DNA of 64,000 nt from Paenibacillus sp. PL2-23 (GCF_040834005.1 NZ_CP162129.1:5204501-5268500), one strand, 5' to 3'. Positions 35,475 to 44,306 are shown, counted from the first letter of the stretch. Numbers and translations: made by a program. Notes: generated from the sequence alone by a model not told the origin.

Positions 35475-36158
35475 TTATTTGAATATTGGAACATTAAAGA
35501 ACGTCTGAGCCCAAAATTCTTCGGTTTGCTGAGTTACATGTTGACCCGTTTCTATATGTCTATAGTACAATGTATCACTTTTTAAATTGCGATTTCTTAA
35601 TAAGGATTGATTCCCCAAGGTTACTCTGTCTCCTACTATACAAGGGCCAATAATAGAGGAATGTGGAGCCATTGCTACTCCCTTACCCAGAGTAGGATAT
35701 TTACCTTCAATAGCCCCGACTGTACTACCTTGATAGCATACAAAAAAGTCATTATAAGTTGCCTTTCCCAGAACTACATTACCTCCGTGAATAATTAGAA
35801 AAATATCCGGTAAATTCGCATCATACATACTTATGACACCGTTTATGGCCTTATTTAAATAAAATAGCTTGGATGAAACATCTACATCCTCAAATATTTT
35901 CCAAGATGCATTTGAAAGAAACCATAGGAATATTGTGTATTGATCGGCATGTAGATGAGAAAAAAAAGTTGTTCCTTCAACATGGTAAGATTTCATTGCT
36001 ACGTGTTTGAAACAGTACTCCGTGCGCTCAAGGGCTTCATTCATAGAGCGTATAAATAACTTATCATTAGTACGTATTAGTTTATCGGGGAACATATTAT
36101 TGAGCTGCCTTGTAACATAAGACATTAAATCTTTTGTTGTTAATGTCGGTATGAACAT
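35475..36158 (-). CDS. Left-handed beta-helix acyltransferase-like protein
   Basis: A 227-residue protein with an alpha-helical first part resembling serine acetyltransferase (MFPDKLIRTND, ALERTEYCFKHV). A hexapeptide-repeat C-terminal half follows (GGNVVLGKATY, GSTVGAIEGKYPTLGKGVAMAPHSSIIGPCIVGDRVTLG). The ATG lies one base after the rfbF stop. It could acetylate a sugar or serve as a scaffold; a true cysteine-pathway role is unlikely in this setting. Confidence 0.75.
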   Translation of the reverse strand: MFIPTLTTKDLMSYVTRQLNNMFPDKLIRTNDKLFIRSMNEALERTEYCFKHVAMKSYHVEGTTFFSHLHADQYTIFLWFLSNASWKIFEDVDVSSKLFYLNKAINGVISMYDANLPDIFLIIHGGNVVLGKATYNDFFVCYQGSTVGAIEGKYPTLGKGVAMAPHSSIIGPCIVGDRVTLGNQSLLRNRNLKSDTLYYRHIETGQHVTQQTEEFWAQTFFNVPIFK

Positions 36159-36159
36159 T

Positions 36160-36942
36160 TTAATTACCCCACACCTTCCATGGAGCTTTTGCATTCCGCC
36201 ACATCTCATCTAAAATAATTTTTTCCCTCAGTGTATCCATGGGTTGCCAAAATCCATCATGCTTATATACATTTAACTCTCTGGCATTTGATAAGTTCTG
36301 TAACGGTCCTTGTTCCAGTATTGTGTTATCCCTGTCAGGCAAAAATTCGAATATACTGGGTTCGCAAACCATATAACCTCCATTTATCCAACCTCCGTCG
36401 CCTATAACTTTTTCGGCAAAGCCTATAACATGATTATTATCTAATTCTAATCGACCAAATCTTCCCTCAGGTTGTACGGCCGTGATAGTAGCTATGGTTC
36501 CATTTACTTGGTGTGATTCAACTAATTTATTTATATTAATATCGGCTAAACCATCGCCATATGTCAGCATAAATGAAGTATTATCAACGTATGGCTGAAT
36601 TCTTTTTATACGACTACCCGTCATAGTATCCAATCCTGTATCCACCAATGTAACCTTCCAGGGTTCTACTGTATTATGATGAACTTCTACAGAATTCCCG
36701 GAAGTGAAATCATAAGTAATGGCTTCGGACATATGCCGATAATAGTTTGCAAAATATTCTTTAATGACATACCCTTTATAGCCAAGACATATTATGAATT
36801 CGTTATATCCGTAATACGAGTAGGTTTTCATTATGTGCCAAAGAATAGGCGCATCACCTATTTCAATCATGGGCTTTGGTTTAAGGTGTGACTCCTCGCT
36901 TATTCGCGTTCCTCTTCCACCGGCCAAAATAACTACCTTCAT
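36160..36942 (-). CDS. rfbF: Glucose-1-phosphate cytidylyltransferase
   Basis: A 260-residue nucleotidyltransferase that makes CDP-glucose. It has MKVVILAGGRGTRISEESHLKPKP at the N-terminus, FMLTYGDGLADI with the metal Asp near residue 125, and WINGGYMVCEP near residue 184. GGAGAG precedes this ATG; a longer frame to 36996 is less likely. It is the first gene of the glycan operon. Confidence 0.94.
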   Translation of the reverse strand: MKVVILAGGRGTRISEESHLKPKPMIEIGDAPILWHIMKTYSYYGYNEFIICLGYKGYVIKEYFANYYRHMSEAITYDFTSGNSVEVHHNTVEPWKVTLVDTGLDTMTGSRIKRIQPYVDNTSFMLTYGDGLADININKLVESHQVNGTIATITAVQPEGRFGRLELDNNHVIGFAEKVIGDGGWINGGYMVCEPSIFEFLPDRDNTILEQGPLQNLSNARELNVYKHDGFWQPMDTLREKIILDEMWRNAKAPWKVWGN

Positions 36943-36996
36943 AAATCTCACTCTCCTATCTCTGTGTTGCTTGTTCCATATAATATTCATCGTCAT

Positions 36997-37145
36997 ATAC
37001 CTTCTTATTATGTAGCATAATTAATCAATCACAAAAATCAATTAACTGCCAGTGGATGCTTTGTCGTATAATAATTACATCACTAATTGTCGATATTATT
37101 TAATATAGCCAGACCGTTTACTAATGCATACACTAAGGAGAACCT
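36997..37145. other. Divergent intergenic region of the glycan island
   Basis: AT-rich spacer between rfbF (minus) and the TPR glycosyltransferase (plus). On the plus strand TAAT, 16 bases, GTCGATAT (37069-37096) weakly resembles a sigma-D promoter. On the minus strand TTGTGA, 16 bases, CATAAT could serve rfbF. Neither is strong. Confidence 0.35.
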
Positions 37146-39137
37146 ATGGATAACATATTGTCTGTTTGCATGATCGTAAAAAATGAAGAAGATGCCCTCG
37201 ACCGCTGTTTAAATAGCATAATTGAGCTGGCCGATGAAATAATTATTGTTGACACCGGCTCCGTTGACCGAACAAAAGAAATTGCTATGCAGTACACAAA
37301 TAAAGTATACGATTTCACTTGGAGTAACGATTTTTCAGCCGCTCGCAACGAGAGCTTGAGGTTTGCCACTTCCAAGTGGGTACTAGTACTTGATGCTGAC
37401 GAATATGTAGAAGCCAACGACATACCCGTAATACGTGAATTTTTAATAAAGGAACAACCTTTTGCGAACACGATCTATGGAATATCCGTATTCAGCTTTC
37501 TTGGAAAATCAATTCGAACAGGCAAGATCACAGAGGCTGCGGTAAGTCGCCTGCTTCCTAACCATTTCGGGATAAAGTTCTACCGCCCCATCCACGAGCA
37601 GTTATGTTCAAACGAAGAGCTTCCTCTCCTAACAAAGAAAGCACCTATTAAGGTTTATCACACTGGCTATTTAGAAACAACAATGAATAAAAAGGATAAA
37701 TCCGCTCGAAACAAACAAATCTTTGCTCAAATCAAAGGAAAGTCAGGTTTTACCGCATATGATTATTTCACCATAGGTAACGAATACTCGGTTCAACGTG
37801 ATTACAAAAAAGCAATGTACTACTATGAAAAAGCATATGCAAAATCTAATCCTCATACAAACTGGCATTATATCTTGACATTCGAATTAATTAACAATTA
37901 CATGAGGGCAGATCGAGTATTCGAAGCATGGGAACTACTCGAGAAAGAAAGCAGAGATAAAAAACACTATCCAGATTATTATTGCATGCAGGGCATTATT
38001 TACGAATATACGGGATTTTATGATCTAGCCAAAGAAGCCTTTAAATATGCTTTGGAGAAGTCTGAAGCGCTCGCCGCTACAACACCAGTCTTTTGGCTGG
38101 TTAATCCTTCATTAGCATTGGAAACTCCTCTTTCCAAACTAATTACAATCTCTAAGCTTGAAAATCACAATTCAGAGATGATTATCTTTCTAACTAAGAA
38201 GATTCAAAGTGACCCTACAGACTATAGCTCGTTGGTTCAACTTCTGGAGCTTGTATTATTGGCCGAAGGAGAGACGGCTGTCCAAACCTTTAGCGAAGTC
38301 TTGTTCCCTAATCCGCATTTAGAGCAACAGTACTTATTATTCAAGGTTTTTCTTGCCCTAGGAAGGCTTGAATTAGCTCGGACTTATTACTCAACAATAA
38401 CGTCAAAAGAACATCTCTCCAACTACGATAAACTAAGATATTCGCTTCTAACTGGAGAGAAACAGACATTTGCAGAACTTCTCGAAGAGCAAAGATTTGA
38501 CTATAAGGATAAAGAAGCTCTACATTTAATATCACTTGCTTATTTAATATGGGGATTCAAGACTGATCCTTCTAAATTCGATACTGATACTATGGATATA
38601 TCAAATGATATTGATAATTCAAATAGTGGAGATACTGATATTCAACCATATACAGGTAAGCAATTTTATACAGAATTAATTCATAACCAAATCACGCCTG
38701 AATGGATTGACAATAATCAAGTCCGTCTATTCGAGCTAATTACCGACTTGTTCCAAATGGGCCAATACGATGTATTCGATAACTACATTCAAAAGCTCTC
38801 TCATCCGGTTATTATTGATTTGCTCGCCAACTATTTCTATTCCAAACAAATGTACGATATTGCTGTTAGCTACTACACCATATTGCTTGAGTCCAATGAA
38901 CTATCTCTTGTAAGCTATATCAATCTTGCGACGATGCACGTGAACGATAAACTGTTCGAAGATTCTATCCCGTTCTATGAAGCGGCCATTAAGGAATCTC
39001 CTCAATCTCGGCAGTTATATGTCTCTTTACTGACCTACTGCCAAGATCGTGTCACGAAGGAGAAATATGCAAATCAATTGTTACATCACTTCCCTCATTA
39101 TCGCAAGCTCCCTTTCCTGAAGACTTTGATACAATAA
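37146..39137 (+). CDS. Family 2 glycosyltransferase with C-terminal TPR repeats
   Basis: A 663-residue protein. The GT2 domain is at about 1-220 (LSVCMIVKNEEDALDRCLNS, EIIIVDTGSVDRTKEIA, ARNESLRFATSKWVLVLDADEYV with the DAD metal motif). Helical tetratricopeptide-like repeats follow to the end (QRDYKKAMYYYEKAYAKS, GFYDLAKEAFKYALEKS, KQMYDIAVSYYTILLES). GT2-TPR enzymes glycosylate proteins or peptides, and relatives are found beside flagellin genes in Bacillales. It is convergent with the fliT-fliS-fliD operon. The flagellin-modification role is inference from context. Confidence 0.87.
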   Translation: MDNILSVCMIVKNEEDALDRCLNSIIELADEIIIVDTGSVDRTKEIAMQYTNKVYDFTWSNDFSAARNESLRFATSKWVLVLDADEYVEANDIPVIREFLIKEQPFANTIYGISVFSFLGKSIRTGKITEAAVSRLLPNHFGIKFYRPIHEQLCSNEELPLLTKKAPIKVYHTGYLETTMNKKDKSARNKQIFAQIKGKSGFTAYDYFTIGNEYSVQRDYKKAMYYYEKAYAKSNPHTNWHYILTFELINNYMRADRVFEAWELLEKESRDKKHYPDYYCMQGIIYEYTGFYDLAKEAFKYALEKSEALAATTPVFWLVNPSLALETPLSKLITISKLENHNSEMIIFLTKKIQSDPTDYSSLVQLLELVLLAEGETAVQTFSEVLFPNPHLEQQYLLFKVFLALGRLELARTYYSTITSKEHLSNYDKLRYSLLTGEKQTFAELLEEQRFDYKDKEALHLISLAYLIWGFKTDPSKFDTDTMDISNDIDNSNSGDTDIQPYTGKQFYTELIHNQITPEWIDNNQVRLFELITDLFQMGQYDVFDNYIQKLSHPVIIDLLANYFYSKQMYDIAVSYYTILLESNELSLVSYINLATMHVNDKLFEDSIPFYEAAIKESPQSRQLYVSLLTYCQDRVTKEKYANQLLHHFPHYRKLPFLKTLIQ

Positions 39138-39152
39138 AAGTTAATACTACAA

Positions 39153-39195
39153 AAAGAGGCGCTAAAGGTTCCTAACACCTTAGAGCGCCTCTTTC
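39153..39195. terminator. Bidirectional terminator, GT2-TPR / fliT
   Basis: AAAGAGGCGCT and AGCGCCTCTTT form a long stem with A and T runs on both sides, between convergent genes. Confidence 0.85.
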
Positions 39196-39198
39196 TCT

Positions 39199-39525
39199 TT
39201 ATTCCTTATAATCTATAAAGTAACTTTCACTTGCGTATGCTTTCTCATATATCTGTTTCTGTATACGAGAGTTCCCTAGTTTACTCAAACCCAATGCAGC
39301 CTCGTCCATGAGTAGCTTCATTCGAGATATAATTATCTCATCGTACTTCTGAATGCAAATAATTATTTGTTTCTCCTCATCGTTGATTACCTTAGCCTGC
39401 CTAAGCTGATCAATCACGGAGTCTCGCAGCTCCACGTGCCCCACGAGCTCCTCAGTCTCCGCAGTTTCAATTTGCTCAACCAGTCTTAAGGTTGCCATTA
39501 ACAATTGATCAAGGTTGGTCCGCAT
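39199..39525 (-). CDS. fliT: FliT-like flagellar chaperone
   Basis: A 108-residue helical protein at the usual fliT position, directly after fliS (stop and start adjacent). Sequence identity to known FliT is low by eye, so the name rests on length, helical character and order. FliT proteins chaperone the FliD cap. Confidence 0.7.
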   Translation of the reverse strand: MRTNLDQLLMATLRLVEQIETAETEELVGHVELRDSVIDQLRQAKVINDEEKQIIICIQKYDEIIISRMKLLMDEAALGLSKLGNSRIQKQIYEKAYASESYFIDYKE

Positions 39526-39924
39526 TTATTGAACTCCAGCTTCTTTCATACTCATACCTGTAGATCCCTTCACAACTTGCTTCCATGCTTCTTTTAACTC
39601 TAACAAGTGACTAATCGCCTCTTCAATCGGTGAAACACTTTTGTTTACATTTGCTTTGATCAACAGATGGAGCAGATACTCATAAATACGAACAAGATTT
39701 TTCGAAATATCATAGCCATGATTTAGAGAAGCAATCAATTCATGGATTATCGCCTGGGCTTTTTTCAGGTTATGATTAGCCTTCTCGTAGTTGTTCACTT
39801 GAATACCCTCAATACCAGCCTTCGCGAATCGAATGGCGCCTTCATATAACATAATAATAAGCTGTCCACCACTAGCTGTTTGAACGGATGATTGCTGGTA
39901 GATTTGATATGGCGATTTCATCAT
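39526..39924 (-). CDS. fliS: Flagellin export chaperone FliS
   Basis: A 132-residue protein: YQIYQQSSVQTASGGQLIIMLYEGAIRFAKAGI is the family N-terminus, and LNHGYDISKNLVRIYEYLLHLLI follows. It binds the flagellin C-terminus before export, and in B. subtilis also relieves FliW. It lies between fliD and fliT. Confidence 0.95.
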   Translation of the reverse strand: MMKSPYQIYQQSSVQTASGGQLIIMLYEGAIRFAKAGIEGIQVNNYEKANHNLKKAQAIIHELIASLNHGYDISKNLVRIYEYLLHLLIKANVNKSVSPIEEAISHLLELKEAWKQVVKGSTGMSMKEAGVQ

Positions 39925-39946
39925 GTTGATTCACTCCTTTGGAAAT

Positions 39947-41395
39947 CTAAGCAAAGCTCGATAGAGAAGACGACTGACTATTCATCTTATTAATAGCCGC
40001 CTCCATAGCAGAGAATTGCTTGTAATATTGGGTTTCCAGCTTATTCAGCCGAGCAAGCACCATAGTTTCTTTATCCTTCATGCTACGAAGTTGTTCACCT
40101 ATCAATGAACCTTCCAGAAAAGCAGTGGCACTGTCTGAGCTAGTAAGAGATGTACCAGCTATTTTCGAAAGATCAGTTAAAGCTGTCATAGAAGTATCCA
40201 TCATTTTCTTAAAAATACCATTAGTACCGTCAGCGAATAATGAGATCGTTTCGTCCGAATGAGAATCTAGAGCTTTGCTTAACTGCTCCTCGTCTAGAAC
40301 AAGCTTACCCTTTTCTGAATAACTGCCTGTCGTAATACCGACTGATACAGTACCATTACCTACTCCCGCAATTAAAGTAGTTGCAATAGATCTTAGATCC
40401 GAAACATATTTCGATAGAGTAGCATCATTTCTAAGGGCTCCACTTCTCGCCTTCGCTTCCCACTGTTCAACTTCCTTATCAGATAGAGAAGCTTTCTCAT
40501 CGCTTGTTAATGGAAGAAATGCTCGATTCTTTTCCTCGGATAGTTCTCCATTAATAACACTAATCAGCTGATTGTACTCCGTCACAAAATTTTTGACTGT
40601 TTCCACAATCTTGCTAGTATCCTTAATCACCGAAATTGTTGCACCCGTTGCAGAGATAGCTTGGGCTGTAAAATCCACTCCATTTACCGAAAAGCGGTTA
40701 GAGTCCTGTTCATAAGTAACACCGTTAATATTTACTCTAGCCTTTCCTCCAGCCACGGAAGCAACAGAGTCGTATCTTGCATTACTTCCGTTGGGAATAA
40801 ACACACTTTCAGTCATTGCTAATTTATTCTCACCAGTCTCGGTGGCAGCTAATGAAAATTGACCAGTATCAGCATTATAAAGAGCCATTGCTTTTGATTT
40901 GCTGGAACTGGCATTAATAACTGAAGCAAGATCACTTAGTGTTGCGGTTTTACTGACCGATATTTTCTCTCCGTTAATTGTAAAGGCAATATTAGAAGTG
41001 TTTTCAGGGTCTTCAGTAAACCCTAACGTATCTAATTGAGCTGTACCTGAAGAAACTCCAAAATTGTATACATTAGTTTGGGAAAGCGCAAGTTGTTCCA
41101 CCTTTACTATCATAGATCCTGCTGCAGTTGAGCTTGTCGAATTTACCTTAAGTGCAAGTGTATCTCCCGTAACTTGACTCATCTTTGCACTAATTGCATT
41201 GGAAAGGTTGAAAGTAGACAGTTTATTATTTCGAAAATCAACAATTTTGGTACTAATCGCCCTATAGTCTTCTCTCTTCCATTCTACTTGACCTCTCTTC
41301 TTAATCATTGTATCATAAGAGGTCCTGCGGGCTTTCATTAATTCTTTGACCATTGCATCAACATCTAGGCCGGATGCCAATCCTGAAATTCTCAT
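39947..41395 (-). CDS. fliD: Flagellar filament cap protein FliD
   Basis: A 482-residue protein: N-terminal MRISGLASGLDVDAMVKELMKA, middle flagellin-hook-like segment, C-terminal LARLNKLETQYYKQFSAMEAAINKMNSQSSSLSSFA, typical of HAP2. The internal ATG with GAGGTG upstream is preferred over a GTG five codons earlier. Confidence 0.95.
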   Translation of the reverse strand: MRISGLASGLDVDAMVKELMKARRTSYDTMIKKRGQVEWKREDYRAISTKIVDFRNNKLSTFNLSNAISAKMSQVTGDTLALKVNSTSSTAAGSMIVKVEQLALSQTNVYNFGVSSGTAQLDTLGFTEDPENTSNIAFTINGEKISVSKTATLSDLASVINASSSKSKAMALYNADTGQFSLAATETGENKLAMTESVFIPNGSNARYDSVASVAGGKARVNINGVTYEQDSNRFSVNGVDFTAQAISATGATISVIKDTSKIVETVKNFVTEYNQLISVINGELSEEKNRAFLPLTSDEKASLSDKEVEQWEAKARSGALRNDATLSKYVSDLRSIATTLIAGVGNGTVSVGITTGSYSEKGKLVLDEEQLSKALDSHSDETISLFADGTNGIFKKMMDTSMTALTDLSKIAGTSLTSSDSATAFLEGSLIGEQLRSMKDKETMVLARLNKLETQYYKQFSAMEAAINKMNSQSSSLSSFA

Positions 41396-41410
41396 TCCAT
41401 CACACCTCAC

Positions 41411-41770
41411 TTACACTTTTTTATCTACCATGATGCCTGCCAATTCTATAAGTTTTGCCGCTGCTTCTACTAGTTTTTCCTCAGGGAATTGCCGAATGAC
41501 CTCGCCCGTAAAATTATCTTTAACCTTGTAAACTACTTGCTTTGTTATCTCATGAATTGAACGGTCAATTGATGTATCTGAAGGCTGAATAGCTTTAAGT
41601 ATTCGATCTAAGCTCTTCTGCAGAAACTCATCCGTTACAGCCCCCATACTTGAAGTTGGATTGATTAACTTTTCCGTTGTATCCAAAATCGCTTCTCTTT
41701 TCGGCCCGATGTTCACATTTGAATCTGTCATATACCCAGTCGAAGTATTCACAGATGAAAAATTAATCAT
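41411..41770 (-). CDS. flaG: FlaG family flagellar protein
   Basis: A 119-residue protein. The C-terminal half has VVYKVKDNFTGEVIRQFPEEKLVEAAAKL, the FlaG motif; the N-terminal half is low-complexity. It is the first gene of flaG-fliD-fliS-fliT and is thought to affect filament length. Its start at 41770 has GGGG upstream. Confidence 0.92.
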   Translation of the reverse strand: MINFSSVNTSTGYMTDSNVNIGPKREAILDTTEKLINPTSSMGAVTDEFLQKSLDRILKAIQPSDTSIDRSIHEITKQVVYKVKDNFTGEVIRQFPEEKLVEAAAKLIELAGIMVDKKV

Positions 41771-41809
41771 CTCATCCCCGCCTATGATCAAAATATCAAG
41801 ATATATATA

Positions 41810-41837
41810 TTATCGGACAAACTAGCTCGAATTGTTA
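41810..41837 (-). promoter_or_regulatory. Sigma-D-like promoter of flaG-fliDST
   Basis: Minus strand TAAC, 16 bases, TCCGATAA, close to the sigma-D consensus TAAA-N15-GCCGATAT. Confidence 0.6.
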
Positions 41838-41935
41838 GAATGAGTTGAACAAGACAGCATAAATCTACTTTCAGATGATGCAGGTTGTCGGATAAAATAA
41901 TAGATTGGTTCTAGTTGAACTTATATATGCATAAT

Positions 41936-41967
41936 AAAAAGAGGCACTTGGATGAAACCAAGGCCTC
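41936..41967 (-). terminator. Flagellin gene terminator
   Basis: Minus-strand GAGGCCTTGG and CCAAGTGCCTC pair around TTTCAT, followed by TTTTTATT, just after the flagellin stop. Confidence 0.87.
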
Positions 41968-41982
41968 TTAGCTTTGAAAGGA

Positions 41983-42750
41983 TTAACGAAGCAAGGACAA
42001 TACGCCTTGCGGCTGTGAGTTGGCTTGAGCCAGCATCGACTGAGCCGCTTGAAGGAGAATGTTGTCTTTTGTAAGTTTGACCATTTCGGAAGCCATGTCA
42101 GTATCGCGAATGCGAGACTCGGATGCAGTAAGGTTCTCAACAGTCGTCCCCAGGTTATTGGAAGTGTACTCTAGACGATTTTGAACAGCACCAAGTTTAG
42201 CACGTTCAGTAGATACAGCTGTAATTGCAGTTTCCACTTGACCAAGTGTTGAAGCAGATGTGAGGGACGAGAAGCTAGCAGTAATAATTGTGTTAATGCC
42301 GATTGTTTGAGCAGCATCATCGGATTGAATCGTAGCACCGCCTGTGATGTTCATGCCGTTGAACTTCGTATCAGTCATGATTTTTCCAATCTGCGTGCCC
42401 AATTGACCAAGCTCAACATCAATGTTCGCTTTGTCTTCAGTGGAGTAAGTGCCGTTCAGTTTTTGAACGTTTAACTCTTTCATACGAGTCAGCATGGCGC
42501 TAACTTCGTTCATTGCGCCCTCAGCGGTTTGTACGAAGGAGATACCATCTTGAACGTTGCGTTGTGCCATTTCAAGACCACGGATTTGACCACGCATCTT
42601 CTCGGAAACGGCAAGACCTGCAGCATCATCAGCTGCACGGTTGATGCGAAGACCGGAAGAAAGTTTCTCCATCGATTTGCTGGCACTAGCAGTGTTAAGA
42701 CCCATGTTACGGTGAGTGTTCAAAGCAGTAATGTTGTGATTAATACGCAT
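41983..42750 (-). CDS. hag: Flagellin, short form
   Basis: A 255-residue flagellin. The N-terminal D0/D1 has MRINHNITALNTHRNM and SSGLRINRAADDAAGLAVSEKMRGQIRG. The C-terminal D1/D0 has NRLEYTSNNLGTTVENLTASESRIRDTDMASEMV and ends in LLR. Only about 60 residues lie between them, so outer domains D2/D3 are almost absent. A strong site (GGGAGGAAATTAAA) precedes the ATG; the frame upstream to 42918 is leader. The leader carries a sigma-D promoter and CsrA sites. A neighbouring glycan cluster raises the possibility of glycosylation. Confidence 0.97.
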   Translation of the reverse strand: MRINHNITALNTHRNMGLNTASASKSMEKLSSGLRINRAADDAAGLAVSEKMRGQIRGLEMAQRNVQDGISFVQTAEGAMNEVSAMLTRMKELNVQKLNGTYSTEDKANIDVELGQLGTQIGKIMTDTKFNGMNITGGATIQSDDAAQTIGINTIITASFSSLTSASTLGQVETAITAVSTERAKLGAVQNRLEYTSNNLGTTVENLTASESRIRDTDMASEMVKLTKDNILLQAAQSMLAQANSQPQGVLSLLR

Positions 42751-42757
42751 TTTAATT

Positions 42758-42798
42758 TCCTCCCTGAAATTGTGTGTTAATATTCCACGTCCTTGTGG
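42758..42798 (-). promoter_or_regulatory. CsrA-binding sites in the flagellin leader
   Basis: CCAC-AAGGAC-GTGG (42785-42798) is a hairpin with GGA in its loop and ACAAGGACGT matching the CsrA consensus. A second GGA lies in the Shine-Dalgarno AGGGAGGA (42758-42765). This is the two-site layout by which CsrA blocks hag translation in B. subtilis. Confidence 0.8.
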
Positions 42799-42841
42799 TC
42801 TGCTGAAGTAGGTCGGCCGCCCTTTATCAGCACTAATATAT

Positions 42842-42868
42842 ATATCGGTGGTTTTACAAAAATGTTTA
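42842..42868 (-). promoter_or_regulatory. Sigma-D promoter of hag
   Basis: Minus strand TAAA, 15 bases, ACCGATAT; only the first base of the -10 differs from the consensus GCCGATAT. Confidence 0.85.
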
Positions 42869-42916
42869 TAGCAAGTTGCATTTTTTTGCATTAAATTTAT
42901 CAACCTTTTTAAACAC

Positions 42917-42943
42917 AAAAAAACAAGTCAAAAGCAAGACTTT
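42917..42943 (-). terminator. Terminator after csrA
   Basis: Minus-strand AAGTC and GACTT stem, short, followed by GTTTTTTT. Confidence 0.6.
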
Positions 42944-42974
42944 TAGGGCAGTCTAAGTTGCTCGTCGAGTCGCC

Positions 42975-43214
42975 TTAGCCATTGGACTTTAATTTACTGA
43001 ACTGTTCTCTTAATTCCGCTGCGCTCAACTCGAATTGTTCAGCATCTATATTTGTCGCCTCTATGGACAGATATAGTTCTTTCCTAAGAACACCAACTTC
43101 ACTGGGGGCCTCAATTCCAATCTTCACAGTATCGCCAATGGCCTCCAGGATTGTGATTTCAATATCATTACCAATGATTATGGACTGCCCCTTTTTTCTG
43201 CTTAAGACAAGCAT
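42975..43214 (-). CDS. csrA: Carbon storage regulator CsrA
   Basis: A 79-residue RNA-binding protein: MLVLSRKKGQSIIIGNDIEITILEA and VKIGIEAPSEVGVLRKELY, the latter with the RNA-contact region. The ATG lies one base after the fliW stop, with GGGGAGG upstream. It represses hag translation and is itself bound by FliW. Confidence 0.96.
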   Translation of the reverse strand: MLVLSRKKGQSIIIGNDIEITILEAIGDTVKIGIEAPSEVGVLRKELYLSIEATNIDAEQFELSAAELREQFSKLKSNG

Positions 43215-43215
43215 G

Positions 43216-43659
43216 TTATTCCCTCCCCGCAATTGCCGTAGCAGTAAATAGAGGCTGCCGAATCGAATACTTCGAATCTGCAAGTATGTACTGTGCAGCC
43301 CTTTTCGTTCTTGTATTCAAAATGATCGGAGCTGCCAAGTTGACTGTAGCGGCGACCAGTTCTTCGCGTACGCTAACAATATTGAAGATCAGAAGTTCAT
43401 TTTGGGATCGAACGTCCAATTCCGTCTTAACTATATCGTTTAATTCAAATTCATAATGGGGAAAAAACTCAAACGGCGATACGATGATAAAGGCAAGTTC
43501 CCCGTCATCAACGCTTTGCAAATATATAAAAGGACTTTCTTCAATTTCAACTAGTACATACTCGTGCCGCTCTTTAAATCCGGGAATGCCATTTGAGAAC
43601 GTAATCAAATCATTCCTCGAATATTCGTATTCACCAAATCGAACCGTATTAATTTTCAA
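43216..43659 (-). CDS. fliW: Flagellar assembly factor FliW
   Basis: A 147-residue protein: FSNGIPGFKERHEYVLVEI and PFEFFPHYEFELND, typical of FliW. It sequesters CsrA until flagellin accumulates and displaces it, closing the loop that matches flagellin synthesis to export. It is coupled to csrA. Confidence 0.95.
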   Translation of the reverse strand: MKINTVRFGEYEYSRNDLITFSNGIPGFKERHEYVLVEIEESPFIYLQSVDDGELAFIIVSPFEFFPHYEFELNDIVKTELDVRSQNELLIFNIVSVREELVAATVNLAAPIILNTRTKRAAQYILADSKYSIRQPLFTATAIAGRE

Positions 43660-43682
43660 CTAGACCACACTCCTTTCAAAAT

Positions 43683-43720
43683 AAAAAGCTATAGCATCGA
43701 AATCCGACTCTATAGCTTTA
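43683..43720 (-). terminator. Terminator between the DUF6470 gene and fliW
   Basis: Minus-strand AGCTATAG and CTATAGCT flank a short loop and are followed by TTTTT. Confidence 0.8.
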
Positions 43721-43733
43721 ATATTATCCGCTT

Positions 43734-44303
43734 TTATAAAGTAATATCAAATTTGGGAGGTGTTATATGTACTGATGGATACTGTTCCATGTAGGTACGC
43801 GTACTGCCCCGCTTATATTCGATCTGAGGTCGATTCGTTTGCACTTGAATATCAATCCCCCCGACATCAACATTAATATCTGGTTTTGTGAATGTAGGAT
43901 TAAAATCAACATTATCGGAAGAAGCCGGACCGAATATGTCATGGTAGGGACTTTGCCTGAACATGCTGTCTCTAGCCACTTCGGCAATAGGATTGTCTGT
44001 AGCAAGGATGTTCCCAATTTTATTGTATTCATCTACAGTATTTTGTATTGCGTCAAGTACAAACTTACCGGATTGATCGTAAATTCGATTCCAAAATGTC
44101 AGTGGCTTACCTCCGGTCAAAGCATCCCAAGTTTTAGTTTGATCGATGTGTACAACCGCCGGTTCTGAATCAATATGAACTCTTGCACCTTTCGATTCTA
44201 TTTGAATGTACGCTCGCGACTGTTTGATTTCGAAGTGACCAAGTTCACTCCGTATACCAATTTTCGCCCGGGTAGATTGTATTTGCAATTGAGGAAATAT
44301 CAT
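43734..44303 (-). CDS. YviE-like (DUF6470) flagellar-locus protein
   Basis: A 189-residue protein, beta-rich at the start (LQIQSTRAKIGIRSELGHFEIKQSRAYIQIESKGARVHIDSEP). It ends with repeated I-x-V strands (INVDVGGIDIQVQTNRPQIEYKRGS). Position between flgL and fliW equals yviE of B. subtilis. Its molecular function is unknown. Confidence 0.85.
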   Translation of the reverse strand: MIFPQLQIQSTRAKIGIRSELGHFEIKQSRAYIQIESKGARVHIDSEPAVVHIDQTKTWDALTGGKPLTFWNRIYDQSGKFVLDAIQNTVDEYNKIGNILATDNPIAEVARDSMFRQSPYHDIFGPASSDNVDFNPTFTKPDINVDVGGIDIQVQTNRPQIEYKRGSTRTYMEQYPSVHITPPKFDITL

Positions 44304-44306
44304 ATG

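Noticed and set aside
35475..36158. Serine acetyltransferase (cysE)
   Set aside because: The beta-helix resembles the family, but the context is sugar synthesis with no cysteine-pathway neighbour, so only the fold is claimed.
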